A stretch of DNA of 64,000 nucleotides from Kitasatospora gansuensis (lineage in GTDB: Bacteria > Actinomycetota > Actinomycetes > Streptomycetales > Streptomycetaceae): assembly GCF_014203705.1 (NCBI RefSeq), contig NZ_JACHJR010000001.1, positions 124,001 to 188,000 of the forward strand, in the 5' to 3' direction. A program made the translations under genes and the position numbers. Positions 26,798-35,355 of the stretch are shown here, in pieces; position 1 is the first letter of the stretch, and each line of letters begins with the position of its first letter. The notes under the pieces are model-generated. The model did no database searches. It saw nothing but the letters and a program-made list of their open reading frames with translations, and was not told the DNA's origin.

Positions 26798-27691
26798 GTG
26801 ACGACCGACCTGAACACCCTCTTGACCGCACTTTACGTGAAGATCGACGACGAGATCGGAGGAACGCGATGGCTGGGCCGCCCGCCCCTGCTCAGCGACT
26901 CTGAACTCGTCTGCCTCGCGGTGGCCCAGGCCCTGCTCGGGTACCACTCCGAGGCCCGCTGGCTGCGCTACGCGCACAAGCGCCTGTCCGGCATGTTCCC
27001 GTACCTTCCCCAGCGCGCGGGCTACAACAAGCGACTCCGTTCGGCACTGCCGCTGGTAAAGCGCGTGATCCGGGAACTGGCCCGGGATAGCGACTTCTGG
27101 ACGGACACGGTGTGGATCACCGACTCCACGCCGGTGCCGTGCGGCATGTCGCGCCCGACCGTCCAGCGTTCGAACATGGCGGGCTGGGCCGGCTACGGCT
27201 ACTGCGCCTCTCACTCCCGCTTTTTCTGGGGCCTTCGTCTGTATCTCGTGTGCACGCCGGCCGGCATGCCAATCCTGTGGGCGCTGGCGAACCCGAAGCT
27301 GGATGAGCGGGAGGTGCTGGCCGCGATGCTCGAAGTCGATGCGGAGCTGGTCGCCCGCCGCGAGGGCATGGTGCTCATCTCGGACAAGGGCTTCGCCTCG
27401 AAGACATTCGAGCGTGAACTCGCCGAGCTCGGCGTCGAGTTGCTGCGGCCCTCGTTCAAACGCGAGAAGAAGCGGTTCGGCGAGCCGATGCTCAAGAAGG
27501 TCCGCCAGCTGATCGAGTCGGTCAACGACACCCTCAAAGGGCAGCTCGACCTGGAACAACACGGCGGGCGGACCTTCGAGGGCGTCGCGATCCGGGTGGC
27601 CCAGCGAGTCCTGGCGATGGCCACCGCCATCTGGCACAACAACCGGACCGGCGCACCCGTCACGCGCTCGCTGATCGCGTTCGACCACTGA
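26798..27691 (+). CDS. IS982 family transposase
   Basis: 297 residues, full length. Conserved blocks include GRPPLLSDSELVCLAVAQ, the first catalytic Asp in WITDSTPVP, the second in LISDKGFASK and the Glu in QLIESVNDTLKGQL. GTG start. No frameshift or stop, so it is probably functional. Confidence 0.92.
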   Translation: MTTDLNTLLTALYVKIDDEIGGTRWLGRPPLLSDSELVCLAVAQALLGYHSEARWLRYAHKRLSGMFPYLPQRAGYNKRLRSALPLVKRVIRELARDSDFWTDTVWITDSTPVPCGMSRPTVQRSNMAGWAGYGYCASHSRFFWGLRLYLVCTPAGMPILWALANPKLDEREVLAAMLEVDAELVARREGMVLISDKGFASKTFERELAELGVELLRPSFKREKKRFGEPMLKKVRQLIESVNDTLKGQLDLEQHGGRTFEGVAIRVAQRVLAMATAIWHNNRTGAPVTRSLIAFDH

Positions 27692-27729
27692 CGGCATCCG
27701 GCAGTGACCGCAGGCAGGCTCTCGCCGAG

Positions 27730-28224
27730 TCAGAGGACCTCGGCCTGCTCTGGGGTCACGCAGTATTCGTGGTCGCCAACCTGCACGATGTAGCCCTTCG
27801 GTGGCTCCAAGGACGTCGTCCACCAGACCCCGGCGACCTCCCCGACAGCTTCCGTCGTCTCGCTCGGTGAGTCCGACTCAGTGCGGATTCGGACGCGGGT
27901 TCCGTCGGGCAGGTCGCTGCGATAGCGGGGCGGCATGTCGGGATGGAGTCGTCCCCTGGGGATCAGGAACTCCGGCCGTAGCCCCCAGGGACTGCCGTCC
28001 TCGGTCTCCACCGAGTAGATCGGCCCGACGTGGCCGTCGCGCTCGTCCTGCTTGATGACACACCCAACGACCACACCACGGCTGCCCACGATCTCCGGCC
28101 CGAGCCAACCCAGACTCGGAACTGGCGGATGCGGCGTCGTCAGTTCCACCAACTCGCCGTAAGCCAGGGTGGCCTGCTCTGGCCAGGGAGTCTCGTCCAG
28201 CAGCCACTGTTGCTCGACCGTCAT
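27730..28224 (-). CDS. Unknown passenger protein of the IS982-type unit
   Basis: 164 residues from the ATG at 28224, which follows GGAGGGGCTC. It looks like a small all-beta cytoplasmic protein: VVGCVIKQDERDGHVGPIYS and YIVQVGDHEYCVTPEQAEV suggest two SH3-like or barrel repeats. No catalytic or DNA-binding motif. It converges with the transposase (39-base gap) inside the same inverted ends. Family not recognised. Confidence 0.6.
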   Translation of the reverse strand: MTVEQQWLLDETPWPEQATLAYGELVELTTPHPPVPSLGWLGPEIVGSRGVVVGCVIKQDERDGHVGPIYSVETEDGSPWGLRPEFLIPRGRLHPDMPPRYRSDLPDGTRVRIRTESDSPSETTEAVGEVAGVWWTTSLEPPKGYIVQVGDHEYCVTPEQAEVL

Positions 28225-28356
28225 GAGCCCCTCCATTTCATGACCTCGGTGGACCCACCAAACCATAACCGCGAGGTGATTGGCCTGATCGGTCTGGCCG
28301 GCCCTTCAACCGCGCGATCATGAGACTTCGGCCACCGTCACATCGGATCTACTCGT

Positions 28357-29952
28357 CTAGAGCACCGGCGGTGCGTCCACCAGGTTCTCGCCGAGGACGG
28401 TCGAGGTGCTCTTGCTGTCCCAGGTCGTGCTGCCGAAGCCGCGCAGGTCGTTGCCGGTGACCCAGGTGCCCGCCGCCGTGGCGCGGATGGCGACGGCGGT
28501 CGCGGCCGGGTTGGGCGAGGTGTCGGCGGGCGCCCGGCGGACCGTGTTGCCCTGCACCGACACGTTGGTGGCCGTGCCGTAGACGCGGATGCCGTAGCGG
28601 CCGTACAGGCCACCGGCGACCGGCTGGACGCCGGTGACCGAGTTCTGCCGGATCGTCAGGTTGTTGGAGCCCGCCGCGATCCCGTCGTGCGTGCAGTCGG
28701 CGATCCGGTTGCCGGTGATCATCGCGCCGTCGGAACCGTCGATGCCGATGCCGTCCCCGTCGATGCCGCCGAGCGAGTTCTCGGAGACGACCGCGCCCGG
28801 CGAGTTGAGCAGGTGGATGCCCTGGCAGTTGGTGGCGGTGCCGGCCTGCTTGGTGCCCTGGATCGAGTTGTTCCCGACCACGGCGCCCGGGTACTGGGAG
28901 AGTTGGACGGCCGCCTCACCGCTGGTGTTCCGGATCGTGTTGCCGGTGATCACCAGGCCGGTGCGCTGCCGGTCGGCGAAGGAAAGCGCCCGGATGCCGT
29001 AGTTGCCCGCGCCCACGATCGTGTTCCCGCTGATCACGGAGTCCTCCCAGTCGGCGGCGCGGATGCCGTCGCTCAGGACGCCCTCGATGTGGTTGCCGAT
29101 CACCCGGATGCCCCGGTGTGCGACCGCGCCGGCCCCGTGGTCCCCGCACAGCGCGGCGAACGGACCGACCGGGTCGGCCCCGTTCGCGCCGGCCTCCGGG
29201 ACCCGTACGGTGCAGCCGCTGACCAGGATGTCGACGCAGCCGGTGACCACCTCGGGCGTGTCCAGCGGGAGATTGGGCTCGCCGGTGGCGGAGGTGATCT
29301 GCACAGCCTCCTTCATCCACCGGTAGGCGGAGGTGGAGTACATGCCCTCGAAGACGCAGTTCACGATCCGGCCGCGGCGCACCGAGTACAGCTCCACCGC
29401 GTGGGCGTCCGGCACCTCCTTGATCACGCAGTCCTGCACCAGGATGCCGTCGGCGTGCGCGAAGCCGATCGCGTCGCTCTGGGTCTGGTAGGTCCGGCCC
29501 GCCATGTCCCAGGTGCCGCCGAGCACCGCGATGTCGCCGTCGCCCGTGTACCCGCTGAGCTTCCGGTAGGGCTCCTCGCCCTCCTTCGGCGTCGACCCCT
29601 CCGCCGGCTTGGAGACGAAGTTCTTCAGCAGGGCACCGCAGTTGGCGGTCCGTCGGATGTACGCGCCGTACGCGGAGACGGTCATGCCCTGGGTCAGGCG
29701 CTGACCCGCCGCCACCAGGTAGGTGCCCGGCGGGATCAGTACGGTGGCGGGCCGCTTGGTCGCGGCGGCCGCCGTGAACGCCGCCTTGAACGCCGCCGTG
29801 TCGTTCGCCACCCCGTCGCCGACGGCGCCGTAGGCCCGGACGTCGAAGACCGGCCCGCCCGGCCCGGCCGCCGCGGCGGTCCCGCCCGAGCCCACCGCTC
29901 CGACCACTCCCAGTGCCGCCCCTGCCGCGATGAGCATGCTGCGTCGATCCAT
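28357..29952 (-). CDS. Secreted right-handed beta-helix protein (pectate-lyase-superfamily)
   Basis: 531 residues. The N-terminus MDRRSMLIAAGAALG has a Tat-like twin-Arg signal with cleavage near TAAAA. FDVRAYGAVGDGVANDTAAF is the hallmark of the Pectate_lyase_3/GH28-like family, followed by about ten NxI/GNxI-type parallel beta-helix coils (VISGNTIVGAG, VITGNTIRNTS, MITGNRIADCT). Probably acts on a plant or microbial polysaccharide outside the cell; lyase or hydrolase type cannot be told. Its TAG stop lies in the CTAG at the end of the IS982-type unit, so the gene is intact. Confidence 0.82.
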   Translation of the reverse strand: MDRRSMLIAAGAALGVVGAVGSGGTAAAAGPGGPVFDVRAYGAVGDGVANDTAAFKAAFTAAAATKRPATVLIPPGTYLVAAGQRLTQGMTVSAYGAYIRRTANCGALLKNFVSKPAEGSTPKEGEEPYRKLSGYTGDGDIAVLGGTWDMAGRTYQTQSDAIGFAHADGILVQDCVIKEVPDAHAVELYSVRRGRIVNCVFEGMYSTSAYRWMKEAVQITSATGEPNLPLDTPEVVTGCVDILVSGCTVRVPEAGANGADPVGPFAALCGDHGAGAVAHRGIRVIGNHIEGVLSDGIRAADWEDSVISGNTIVGAGNYGIRALSFADRQRTGLVITGNTIRNTSGEAAVQLSQYPGAVVGNNSIQGTKQAGTATNCQGIHLLNSPGAVVSENSLGGIDGDGIGIDGSDGAMITGNRIADCTHDGIAAGSNNLTIRQNSVTGVQPVAGGLYGRYGIRVYGTATNVSVQGNTVRRAPADTSPNPAATAVAIRATAAGTWVTGNDLRGFGSTTWDSKSTSTVLGENLVDAPPVL

Positions 29953-30038
29953 GAACGTCCCCCGTGACCATCGGCCCGTTCCGCACCGGCCCGAAAAACA
30001 TGATCATCGCATGCTGGCGATCTGCCCAGGCCCGGCCG

Positions 30039-31013
30039 CTATCGGACCTCGATCACGAGCTTGCCGCGCACCTGACCCGCCATCAGCCGGTTGATGGCGT
30101 CCGGGACTTCGGTCAGCGGGTACGTCCGCTCGACGGCCGGGGTCACCGATCCCGCCTCGATCAGGCCGGTGAGGACGTCGAGGTAGGCATGGTGCTCCTT
30201 GGCCATCAGGCCGCGCAGGCGCTGCCGGAGGAACGGGGAGAGCAGCAGGGCCCGCAGCTGCCGGTCGTTGCCGCCGATCCAGTTGCCACCGTTCTCGCCG
30301 CCGATGATGACCAGGGTGCCGCCGGGGGTGAGGGTGCGGCGCAGCAGGGACAGCGGGCGGTTGCCGGCGATGTCGAGGACCAGGTCGTGGCGGTGGGTGC
30401 CGTCGGTGAAGTCGGTGCGGGTGTAGTCGATCACCTCGTCGGCGCCCAGCGCGCGGACCAGGTCCGCCTTGCCGGTGCTGCAGACGGCGGTGACGTGCGC
30501 GCCGAGGGCCTTGGCGATCTGGACGGCGAAGCTGCCGACGCCGCCTGCCGCGCCGATCACCAGGACGGTCTGGCCCGGCTTCAGGCCGCCCGCGTCGCGC
30601 AGGGCCTGGAGGGCGGTGGCGCCGGAGATCGGGACGGCGGCGGACTGGGCGTGGGTGAGGTTCGCCGGGCGGTGGGCGAGCTTGTCCGCCTTGGCGCAGG
30701 CGTACTCGGCGAACGAGCCGGCGGCTATGCCGTACACCTCGTCGCCGGGCTGGAACCGGGTGACGCCGGGGCCGACCGTCTCCACCCGCCCGGAGACGTC
30801 CAGGCCCCGGATCCGGTGTTTGGGGGCGCGCAGGCCGAAGCCTGCCGCGCGGATCAGGTACGGCAGGCCCGCCGTGAGGTGCCAGACGCCCGGGTCGACG
30901 CCCGCCGCGTGCACCTGGACCAGCACCTCGCCCTCGCCGGGGACCGGCCGGTCGGTCTCCTCGACCCGCAGTACCTCGGGCGGGCCGTAGACATCGTGCA
31001 CGACAGCCTTCAT
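30039..31013 (-). CDS. NAD(P)-dependent MDR-family oxidoreductase (quinone-oxidoreductase-like)
   Basis: 324 residues of the medium-chain dehydrogenase/reductase family. The Rossmann motif is VLVIGAAGGVGSFAVQIAKALGA. It lacks the Cys/His catalytic zinc ligands of true alcohol dehydrogenases, so it is closer to zeta-crystallin/quinone reductase. Last gene of a three-gene operon: its ATG overlaps the stop of the XRE regulator. Likely reduces a quinone or enone under control of that regulator; substrate unknown. Confidence 0.88.
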   Translation of the reverse strand: MKAVVHDVYGPPEVLRVEETDRPVPGEGEVLVQVHAAGVDPGVWHLTAGLPYLIRAAGFGLRAPKHRIRGLDVSGRVETVGPGVTRFQPGDEVYGIAAGSFAEYACAKADKLAHRPANLTHAQSAAVPISGATALQALRDAGGLKPGQTVLVIGAAGGVGSFAVQIAKALGAHVTAVCSTGKADLVRALGADEVIDYTRTDFTDGTHRHDLVLDIAGNRPLSLLRRTLTPGGTLVIIGGENGGNWIGGNDRQLRALLLSPFLRQRLRGLMAKEHHAYLDVLTGLIEAGSVTPAVERTYPLTEVPDAINRLMAGQVRGKLVIEVR

Positions 31014-31246
31014 GAGCGGGTGTCTCCCTCAACAGCGGTGGGATACTGGAACACGTCGTCGAGCGGGACGTGGAAGACCTGGGCGATCTGGAACGCCACC
31101 TCCAACGAGGGCGAGTAGCGGCCCTGTTCGATGGCGATGACGGTCTGTCGGGTGACCCCGATCCGGCGGGCGAGTTCGGCCTGGGTCATCTCGCCGTGGG
31201 TGAACCGCAGGGTGCGGATCACGTTGGTGACCCGGGTCGGCTTCAC
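31010..31246 (-). CDS. XRE-family small regulator
   Basis: 78 residues, almost entirely one Cro/C1-type helix-turn-helix (MTQAELARRIGVTRQTVIAI EQGRYSPSLE region, residues 20-51), the short YdaS/PetP-like type found next to small membrane proteins. The GTG start overlaps the membrane protein stop (GTGGTGA), and its stop overlaps the oxidoreductase start (ATGA). Probably autoregulates the operon through the repeats at 31683-31748. Confidence 0.85.
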   Translation of the reverse strand: MKPTRVTNVIRTLRFTHGEMTQAELARRIGVTRQTVIAIEQGRYSPSLEVAFQIAQVFHVPLDDVFQYPTAVEGDTRS

Positions 31247-31671
31247 CACGGCTGGAACCCGACCCGGTACGCCGCGATCTTCGCGGCCGACCCCAGGATC
31301 GCCGACAGCACGAAGGCCAGGTAGATCGCGTTGGCGATCCAGAACCGGTCCTGCTCCGTCATCGCCAGGATCAGCCCGACGATGCTCCCGATCACCACGA
31401 AGGACTGGCCGACGTGCTCGGCGAACCGGTGGATCTCCCGGTCCCGCTGGTCCCGGACGTTCTCCTCCTCGGGGGAGAACGTGCTCACCACGATGTGCAG
31501 CAGGATCGAGGCCACGATCGCGCCGCCGACCGACCACAGCAGCGCCGACACATAGGGCGCCTGAGTGAGACTCAGACCCTCGGGCCGGTCCAGCACCGCA
31601 GCCAGGTACGCCGCGTAGGCCGCGACGGTGACCAGCAGCATCGTCCAGGCGCGTTTCTCTTCGACGGCCAT
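31243..31671 (-). CDS. Four-helix membrane protein paired with XRE regulator
   Basis: 142 residues from the ATG at 31671, chosen for GGAGG six bases upstream. Four hydrophobic segments (about residues 9-28, 40-60, 86-106, 114-135) with an acidic loop PEEENVRDQRDREIHRF. Such membrane proteins are often encoded directly before a short XRE regulator, as in DUF2178-like pairs. First gene of the operon. Function unknown; it might sense a membrane or redox signal for the regulator. Confidence 0.75.
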   Translation of the reverse strand: MAVEEKRAWTMLLVTVAAYAAYLAAVLDRPEGLSLTQAPYVSALLWSVGGAIVASILLHIVVSTFSPEEENVRDQRDREIHRFAEHVGQSFVVIGSIVGLILAMTEQDRFWIANAIYLAFVLSAILGSAAKIAAYRVGFQPW

Positions 31672-31682
31672 CCCACTCCTCC

Positions 31683-31748
31683 ATGTCAAGAAAACCCGAC
31701 ATCCGGAGTGTCAAGCAGGGCCGACACGATGTCAAGGATTCTTGACAT
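31683..31748. promoter_or_regulatory. Triple operator in the XRE operon promoter
   Basis: Three copies of TGTCAAG at 31684, 31709 and 31730 each begin an imperfect palindrome; the last is the best (atgtcaaggattcttgacat, 8-bp arms). On the operon strand TTGACA and TTGACAT boxes overlap these repeats, so repressor binding would cover the promoter. The nearest copy abuts the ribosome binding site of the membrane protein gene. Confidence 0.6.
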
Positions 31749-31769
31749 ACGAGCGGTGCACGAACCGAC

Positions 31770-31811
31770 AGCGCCGCCCCGGTCCCGTACGGCGGGGACC
31801 GGGGCGGCGCT
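31770..31811 (-). terminator. Terminator of the Septum_form gene
   Basis: A perfect 17-bp GC-rich stem (agcgccgccccggtccc and its complement) with an 8-base loop, starting 15 bases past the stop of the gene at 31826. Confidence 0.85.
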
Positions 31812-31825
31812 GGGGTGACGAGGTG

Positions 31826-33265
31826 TCAGGCCGAGGCCGGACGGATGTCCGGGGCACTGGTCGGGAGCTTGAGGGCGGCGCGGAGCTTGCTGTCCGCCGG
31901 GCCGCGGGCCAGGTCCTCCAGCTCCAGGACCTCGTCCTCCAGCACGGCGAGGTCCGTGGTCTTCCGAACCTTCTCCGCGTGCGCGATGACCTGGTCGAGT
32001 TCGGCCTGCAGCGGGCCCACCTGGGCGCGCGGCCCGTCGGTCCACAGGACCGCGTTCAGCTTGGTCTTCTCCGTCTGGGCGGCGTTGACCAGCTTGCGGG
32101 CCCAGTCCTGGTAGACGCCCGGGGTGGCGTCGGTGGGCTCGTCCAGCGGCCACTGGTCGACCACCTGGTTCAGCTCGCTGGTGGCGGCCAGGTAGTCGCG
32201 CTGCTCGCCCGTGGCGGCAGCGGCGTCCTGACGGAGCGTCCGGGTCAGCGGCTCGCGCGACTCGAAGAGGCACAGGCCGAATTGCCTGCTGTTCAACTTC
32301 CAGGAGGCGCGGTCCGGGTAGAGATTGGTGACCTCCACCCCCCTGGGGATGGCGAGGTAGTCCGCCACGTACTCGTACTGCCGGCCGACGCAGGCCTTCG
32401 CGGCGGCGTCCTGCAGCACCAGCTCGCCGGGGTAGCCGGTGTCCTTCTCGTGGCCGCCCGGCAGCGGGACCGAGCCGAACACCTCGCCGTAGTGTGACTC
32501 CGTGCACGGCACCACGGTGAACCGGCGGGACACCTCGCCGGGACCACCGGTCTTCTCCTTCACACAGTCACCGGTCTTCAGGCTGAAGACGTTGGTCCGG
32601 TCCCCGAAGGCGTCGAAGTCGCCCTTCGCCGCGAGCAGCCCCACCGCCCCGATCGTCAGCACCGCCCAGAGGCAGGAGATCACGATGCCCGCGACCGCCA
32701 GCCCCTTGCCCTGCTGCGGGCGGCGCCCGATCTGGCGGAGCGCGGCGATGCCGAAGCCGAGCCCGAGCACCCACAGGCAGCAGCCGAAGCCGAGGATGCC
32801 GGTCACCAGCGAGGTGATGGCCAGTCCGTTGGTCCCCTGCGGCGCCGGCTGCGGCCCGGCCCAGTACGGCTGCCCGTACGGGGCCGGGGCGCCCGGGGCG
32901 CCTGCCCACTGACCGGGGGGCGCGTACGGCGGCGCTCCGGGCGGCCCGGCGGGCGGCGCGTACGGTCCGGCGGGCGGTGCGTACGGATCGCCGGGCGGCG
33001 CGTACGCGGCTGCGGCCGCAGCCGTCACGTACGGGTCCGCGTACGGACCGGTGGGCGGCACGTACGGATCCGTGGGCGGCGCGTACGGGTTGGCGTCCGC
33101 CGGGGGCGGCTCGTACGGCGTGCTCGCGGGCGGCTCCGGGGTGCTGTCGTTGCCGGAGGACGGCGAGGACCAGTCCGCCGAGCCGCCGCCGCTGTCACTG
33201 CCGCCGCTGCCGCCGCTGTCACTGCTGCTGCTCGAACTGCTGGACTGGTCGGACTCGGACGACAC
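31826..33265 (-). CDS. DUF4190 / septum-formation family membrane protein
   Basis: 479 residues: a Ser/Gly-rich start, a long Pro/Tyr/Ala-rich cytoplasmic region (about 40-150, repeated YAPPxxPY units), two membrane helices of the DUF4190 type (about 150-215, GLAITSLVTGILGFGCCLW), then an extracytoplasmic Septum_form-like domain with KTGDCVKE, VVPCTESHYGEVFG and a third Cys in AAKACVG. The name comes from the family; no septation role is proven. It is monocistronic with a strong terminator. The ATG start lies at 33265. Confidence 0.8.
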   Translation of the reverse strand: MSSESDQSSSSSSSSDSGGSGGSDSGGGSADWSSPSSGNDSTPEPPASTPYEPPPADANPYAPPTDPYVPPTGPYADPYVTAAAAAAYAPPGDPYAPPAGPYAPPAGPPGAPPYAPPGQWAGAPGAPAPYGQPYWAGPQPAPQGTNGLAITSLVTGILGFGCCLWVLGLGFGIAALRQIGRRPQQGKGLAVAGIVISCLWAVLTIGAVGLLAAKGDFDAFGDRTNVFSLKTGDCVKEKTGGPGEVSRRFTVVPCTESHYGEVFGSVPLPGGHEKDTGYPGELVLQDAAAKACVGRQYEYVADYLAIPRGVEVTNLYPDRASWKLNSRQFGLCLFESREPLTRTLRQDAAAATGEQRDYLAATSELNQVVDQWPLDEPTDATPGVYQDWARKLVNAAQTEKTKLNAVLWTDGPRAQVGPLQAELDQVIAHAEKVRKTTDLAVLEDEVLELEDLARGPADSKLRAALKLPTSAPDIRPASA

Positions 33266-33401
33266 CGTGGGACTCCCCCGAAGCTGCGATGCCGTCGGGT
33301 CCGACGGCTGCGCGAATATAGCCGATCATCGGACCGCACTCCCAATGGGAATCGGCCCTGCAGGACGGCTCTGTCAGTGCCGGGCCGTACGCTCACGTCC
33401 C

Positions 33402-34313
33402 ATGACGAGCAACCCGGCGGCCACCGCTTGGACGGCCACCGGCCTGCGCTGGCGGGACGGTGTGCCCAAGCTCACCGCCGCGAGCGGGGCCCGGGTGCTG
33501 GAGCGCGAGGTCGCCGCCGGCACCCGGGTCGGCTGGACGGTGGTCGGCCCGCGCCGCTGCGTCGGGGTGCGGACGGCGCGGCGGCACCACCCCTGCCCGG
33601 TCGCGGCCGAGCTGGAGCCCGGCGGGAAGGCCGGTCAGTGCGGCTCCTGCCAGGACGCCGACCAGGGGCTGGCCCTCGCCAGGGACCAGATCCTCGACGA
33701 CGGGCGGACGTACCGCCTCTATCTCGCCTGGTTCGGGCCCGGCCTGGCCAAGGTCGGCCTGACCGCCGAGCAGCGCGGCACCACCCGGCTGGTCGAGCAG
33801 GCCGCCCTGACCTGGACGTTCGTCGCCCGGGGCTCACTGCCGGGCATCCGCCGGGCCGAGCTGACGGTGGCCCAGTCCGGTCTGGCCAGGGAGCGGTTCA
33901 CCTCGAAGGCGAAGGTCGGCGGCTGGTGGCGGGTGCCCCCGCCGGAGCAGCGGGCGGCGGCCGTCCGGGCTCTGCGGGCCCAGGTGCTCGAGGTGCTGGC
34001 GGGCCACGGCATCGAGCTCTTCCCGGACCGTCCGGTCACCGACCAGGTGGAGCTGTTCGGCCTCACCGACGGGCCGCCGCCCGCCTACCGGGAGATCACC
34101 GCGCTCGGTCCCGGCGCCACGCTCGGCGGCACCCTGCACCCGCCGATCGGGCGTCACCTCTTCCTGACGCCCGATCAGAGCGACGCTCCGCCACTGCTGC
34201 TGGACACCCGGCTGCTGGTCGGCTGGGCCCTGCGGCCCACCCCACCGACACCGTGCACGGGGCTCACCGAGCAGCTCAGGTCCCGGCCGGCCGAGCAGGC
34301 CGCGCTGTTCTGA
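33402..34313 (+). CDS. DUF2797 family protein
   Basis: 303 residues from the ATG at 33402. The family hallmark is a Cys cluster near the N-terminus (HHPCPVAAELEPGGKAGQCG SCQ region), probably binding a metal, then a GIY-YIG-like core (YRLYLAWFGPGLAKVGLT, AEQRGTTRLVEQAALTW). This arrangement matches DUF2797, whose function is not established. A longer upstream reading overlaps the divergent gene and is not supported. Confidence 0.78.
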   Translation: MTSNPAATAWTATGLRWRDGVPKLTAASGARVLEREVAAGTRVGWTVVGPRRCVGVRTARRHHPCPVAAELEPGGKAGQCGSCQDADQGLALARDQILDDGRTYRLYLAWFGPGLAKVGLTAEQRGTTRLVEQAALTWTFVARGSLPGIRRAELTVAQSGLARERFTSKAKVGGWWRVPPPEQRAAAVRALRAQVLEVLAGHGIELFPDRPVTDQVELFGLTDGPPPAYREITALGPGATLGGTLHPPIGRHLFLTPDQSDAPPLLLDTRLLVGWALRPTPPTPCTGLTEQLRSRPAEQAALF

Positions 34314-34320
34314 GCGACGG

Positions 34321-34354
34321 CGTCAGGGGGTGGGCAGCGTCAGGGGGTGGGCAG
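34321..34354. repeat. Tandem 17-base duplication at the end of btuF-like gene
   Basis: cgtcagggggtgggcag occurs twice head to tail. One copy covers the last codons and stop of the binding-protein gene; the other follows it. It looks like a recent replication slip without effect on the protein. Confidence 0.8.
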
Positions 34355-35341
34355 CGTCCGGAGGTACGCGGCGAGCCGGGTGATCGCCGACGGGTTGCGC
34401 GGGCTCTCCACCAGGTCGACGTAGTCAAGCACGAAGATCCGGTCGTTCCGGACGGCCGAGACATTGGCCAACGCCGGGTAGGACTTCAGGAACTGACGCT
34501 TGGCCTCCGCGCCGGTCTCCCCGTAGTTGTTGATCACGATCACCTCGGGGTCCCTGGCCACCACGCTCTCCCACCCCACCGTGGTCCAGGAGTCGTCGAG
34601 GTCGCCCATCACGTTGCGGCCGCCCGCCTTGCTGATGATCTGTTCGGGGGCCGCGAACCGCCCGGAGGTGAACGGCTTGTCCTGGCCGCTGTCGTAGAGG
34701 AAGACGCTCGGCCGCCGGGCGGGTGCACCGGCCTCCGCCTTCGCCACCTCCGCCTTGAACTCCCCGATCAACTGCTGCGCCTTCGGCTCGACGTCGAAGA
34801 TCTTCCCCAGATTGGCCAGGTCCGCGTAGAGCGCGTCCAGCGGCGGCATCACACCGCGCGCCTTCTCCTTGCCGTTCCGGCAGGACTCGGTGAGGGTGTA
34901 GGCGCCGACGCCGAGCTTGCCGAGCCCGGCGGGGGTCAGTCCGGTGGTGTCGTTCCAGCCGTAGTTCCAGCCCGCGAAGACCAGGTCGGCCTTGGCGTCC
35001 AGCACCAGTTCCTTGGTGATCTCCTTCTTGGACAGCCACTTGGTGCCGTCGTACCCGGCCGCCCACGGCACCTTCGCCAGGTCGCCCTTCTCGTCCGGCA
35101 TCACATAGCCCGCCATCCGGTCGGCCAGGCCGAGCGAGAGCATCAGCTCGGTGATGCCGATGTCGTTGGTGACCACCCGGGCGGGCTTGTGGTGATACGT
35201 CACCGGGCTGCCGCAGTTGTCGACGGTGACGGGGTAGTGCGCCGAACTCGCGCTCTCCGCCGAGGGGGTGACCTCGGCACCGCAGGCGGTCAGGGCGAGC
35301 AGAGTGGTGACGGCCAGGGTACGGCGGGGGCTGATGAACAC
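34340..35341 (-). CDS. btuF: Cobalamin/siderophore-type substrate-binding lipoprotein
   Basis: 333 residues of the Peripla_BP_2 family that serves vitamin B12 and iron-siderophore transporters. Lipoprotein signal with LTAC (Cys20). Conserved RVVTNDIGITELMLSLGLADRM and the C-terminal VIVINNYGE region. Third gene after a permease and an ATPase that follow a cobalamin riboswitch, so B12 or another corrinoid is the expected ligand. Start is GTG at 35341 after AAAGGGA. From the protein alone siderophore binding could not be excluded. Confidence 0.82.
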   Translation of the reverse strand: MFISPRRTLAVTTLLALTACGAEVTPSAESASSAHYPVTVDNCGSPVTYHHKPARVVTNDIGITELMLSLGLADRMAGYVMPDEKGDLAKVPWAAGYDGTKWLSKKEITKELVLDAKADLVFAGWNYGWNDTTGLTPAGLGKLGVGAYTLTESCRNGKEKARGVMPPLDALYADLANLGKIFDVEPKAQQLIGEFKAEVAKAEAGAPARRPSVFLYDSGQDKPFTSGRFAAPEQIISKAGGRNVMGDLDDSWTTVGWESVVARDPEVIVINNYGETGAEAKRQFLKSYPALANVSAVRNDRIFVLDYVDLVESPRNPSAITRLAAYLRTLPTP

Positions 35342-35355
35342 GACAGGAATCCCTT

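Larger units (their letters stand above)
26741..28356. mobile_element. IS982-type transposon unit with a passenger gene
   Basis: 1616 bases with perfect 14-bp inverted ends ACGAGTAGATCCGA (26741-26754 and 28343-28356), with CTAG outside each end (26737-26740 and 28357-28360). It holds an IS982-family transposase and, converging on it, a 164-residue unknown gene. Typical IS982 elements are about 1 kb, so the extra 0.6 kb is a cargo. The left CTAG is shared with the IS701-type element, and the right CTAG contains the stop codon of the beta-helix gene. Whether the inverted ends belong to the IS982 transposase itself or to a larger unit that captured it is not settled. Confidence 0.75.

Noticed and set aside
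30004..30038. Extension of the MDR oxidoreductase frame on the minus strand
   Set aside because: A different frame from the one with the Rossmann motif; the proper stop is at 30039.
32900..33130. Possible tandem DNA repeat (gtacgg units)
   Set aside because: These are codons for the repeated YAPPxxPY segments of the Septum_form protein, a protein-level repeat and not a separate DNA element or CRISPR.
33051..33401. Longer start for the DUF2797 gene
   Set aside because: It would overlap the coding start of the divergent Septum_form gene by over 200 bases, and the added residues are low complexity.
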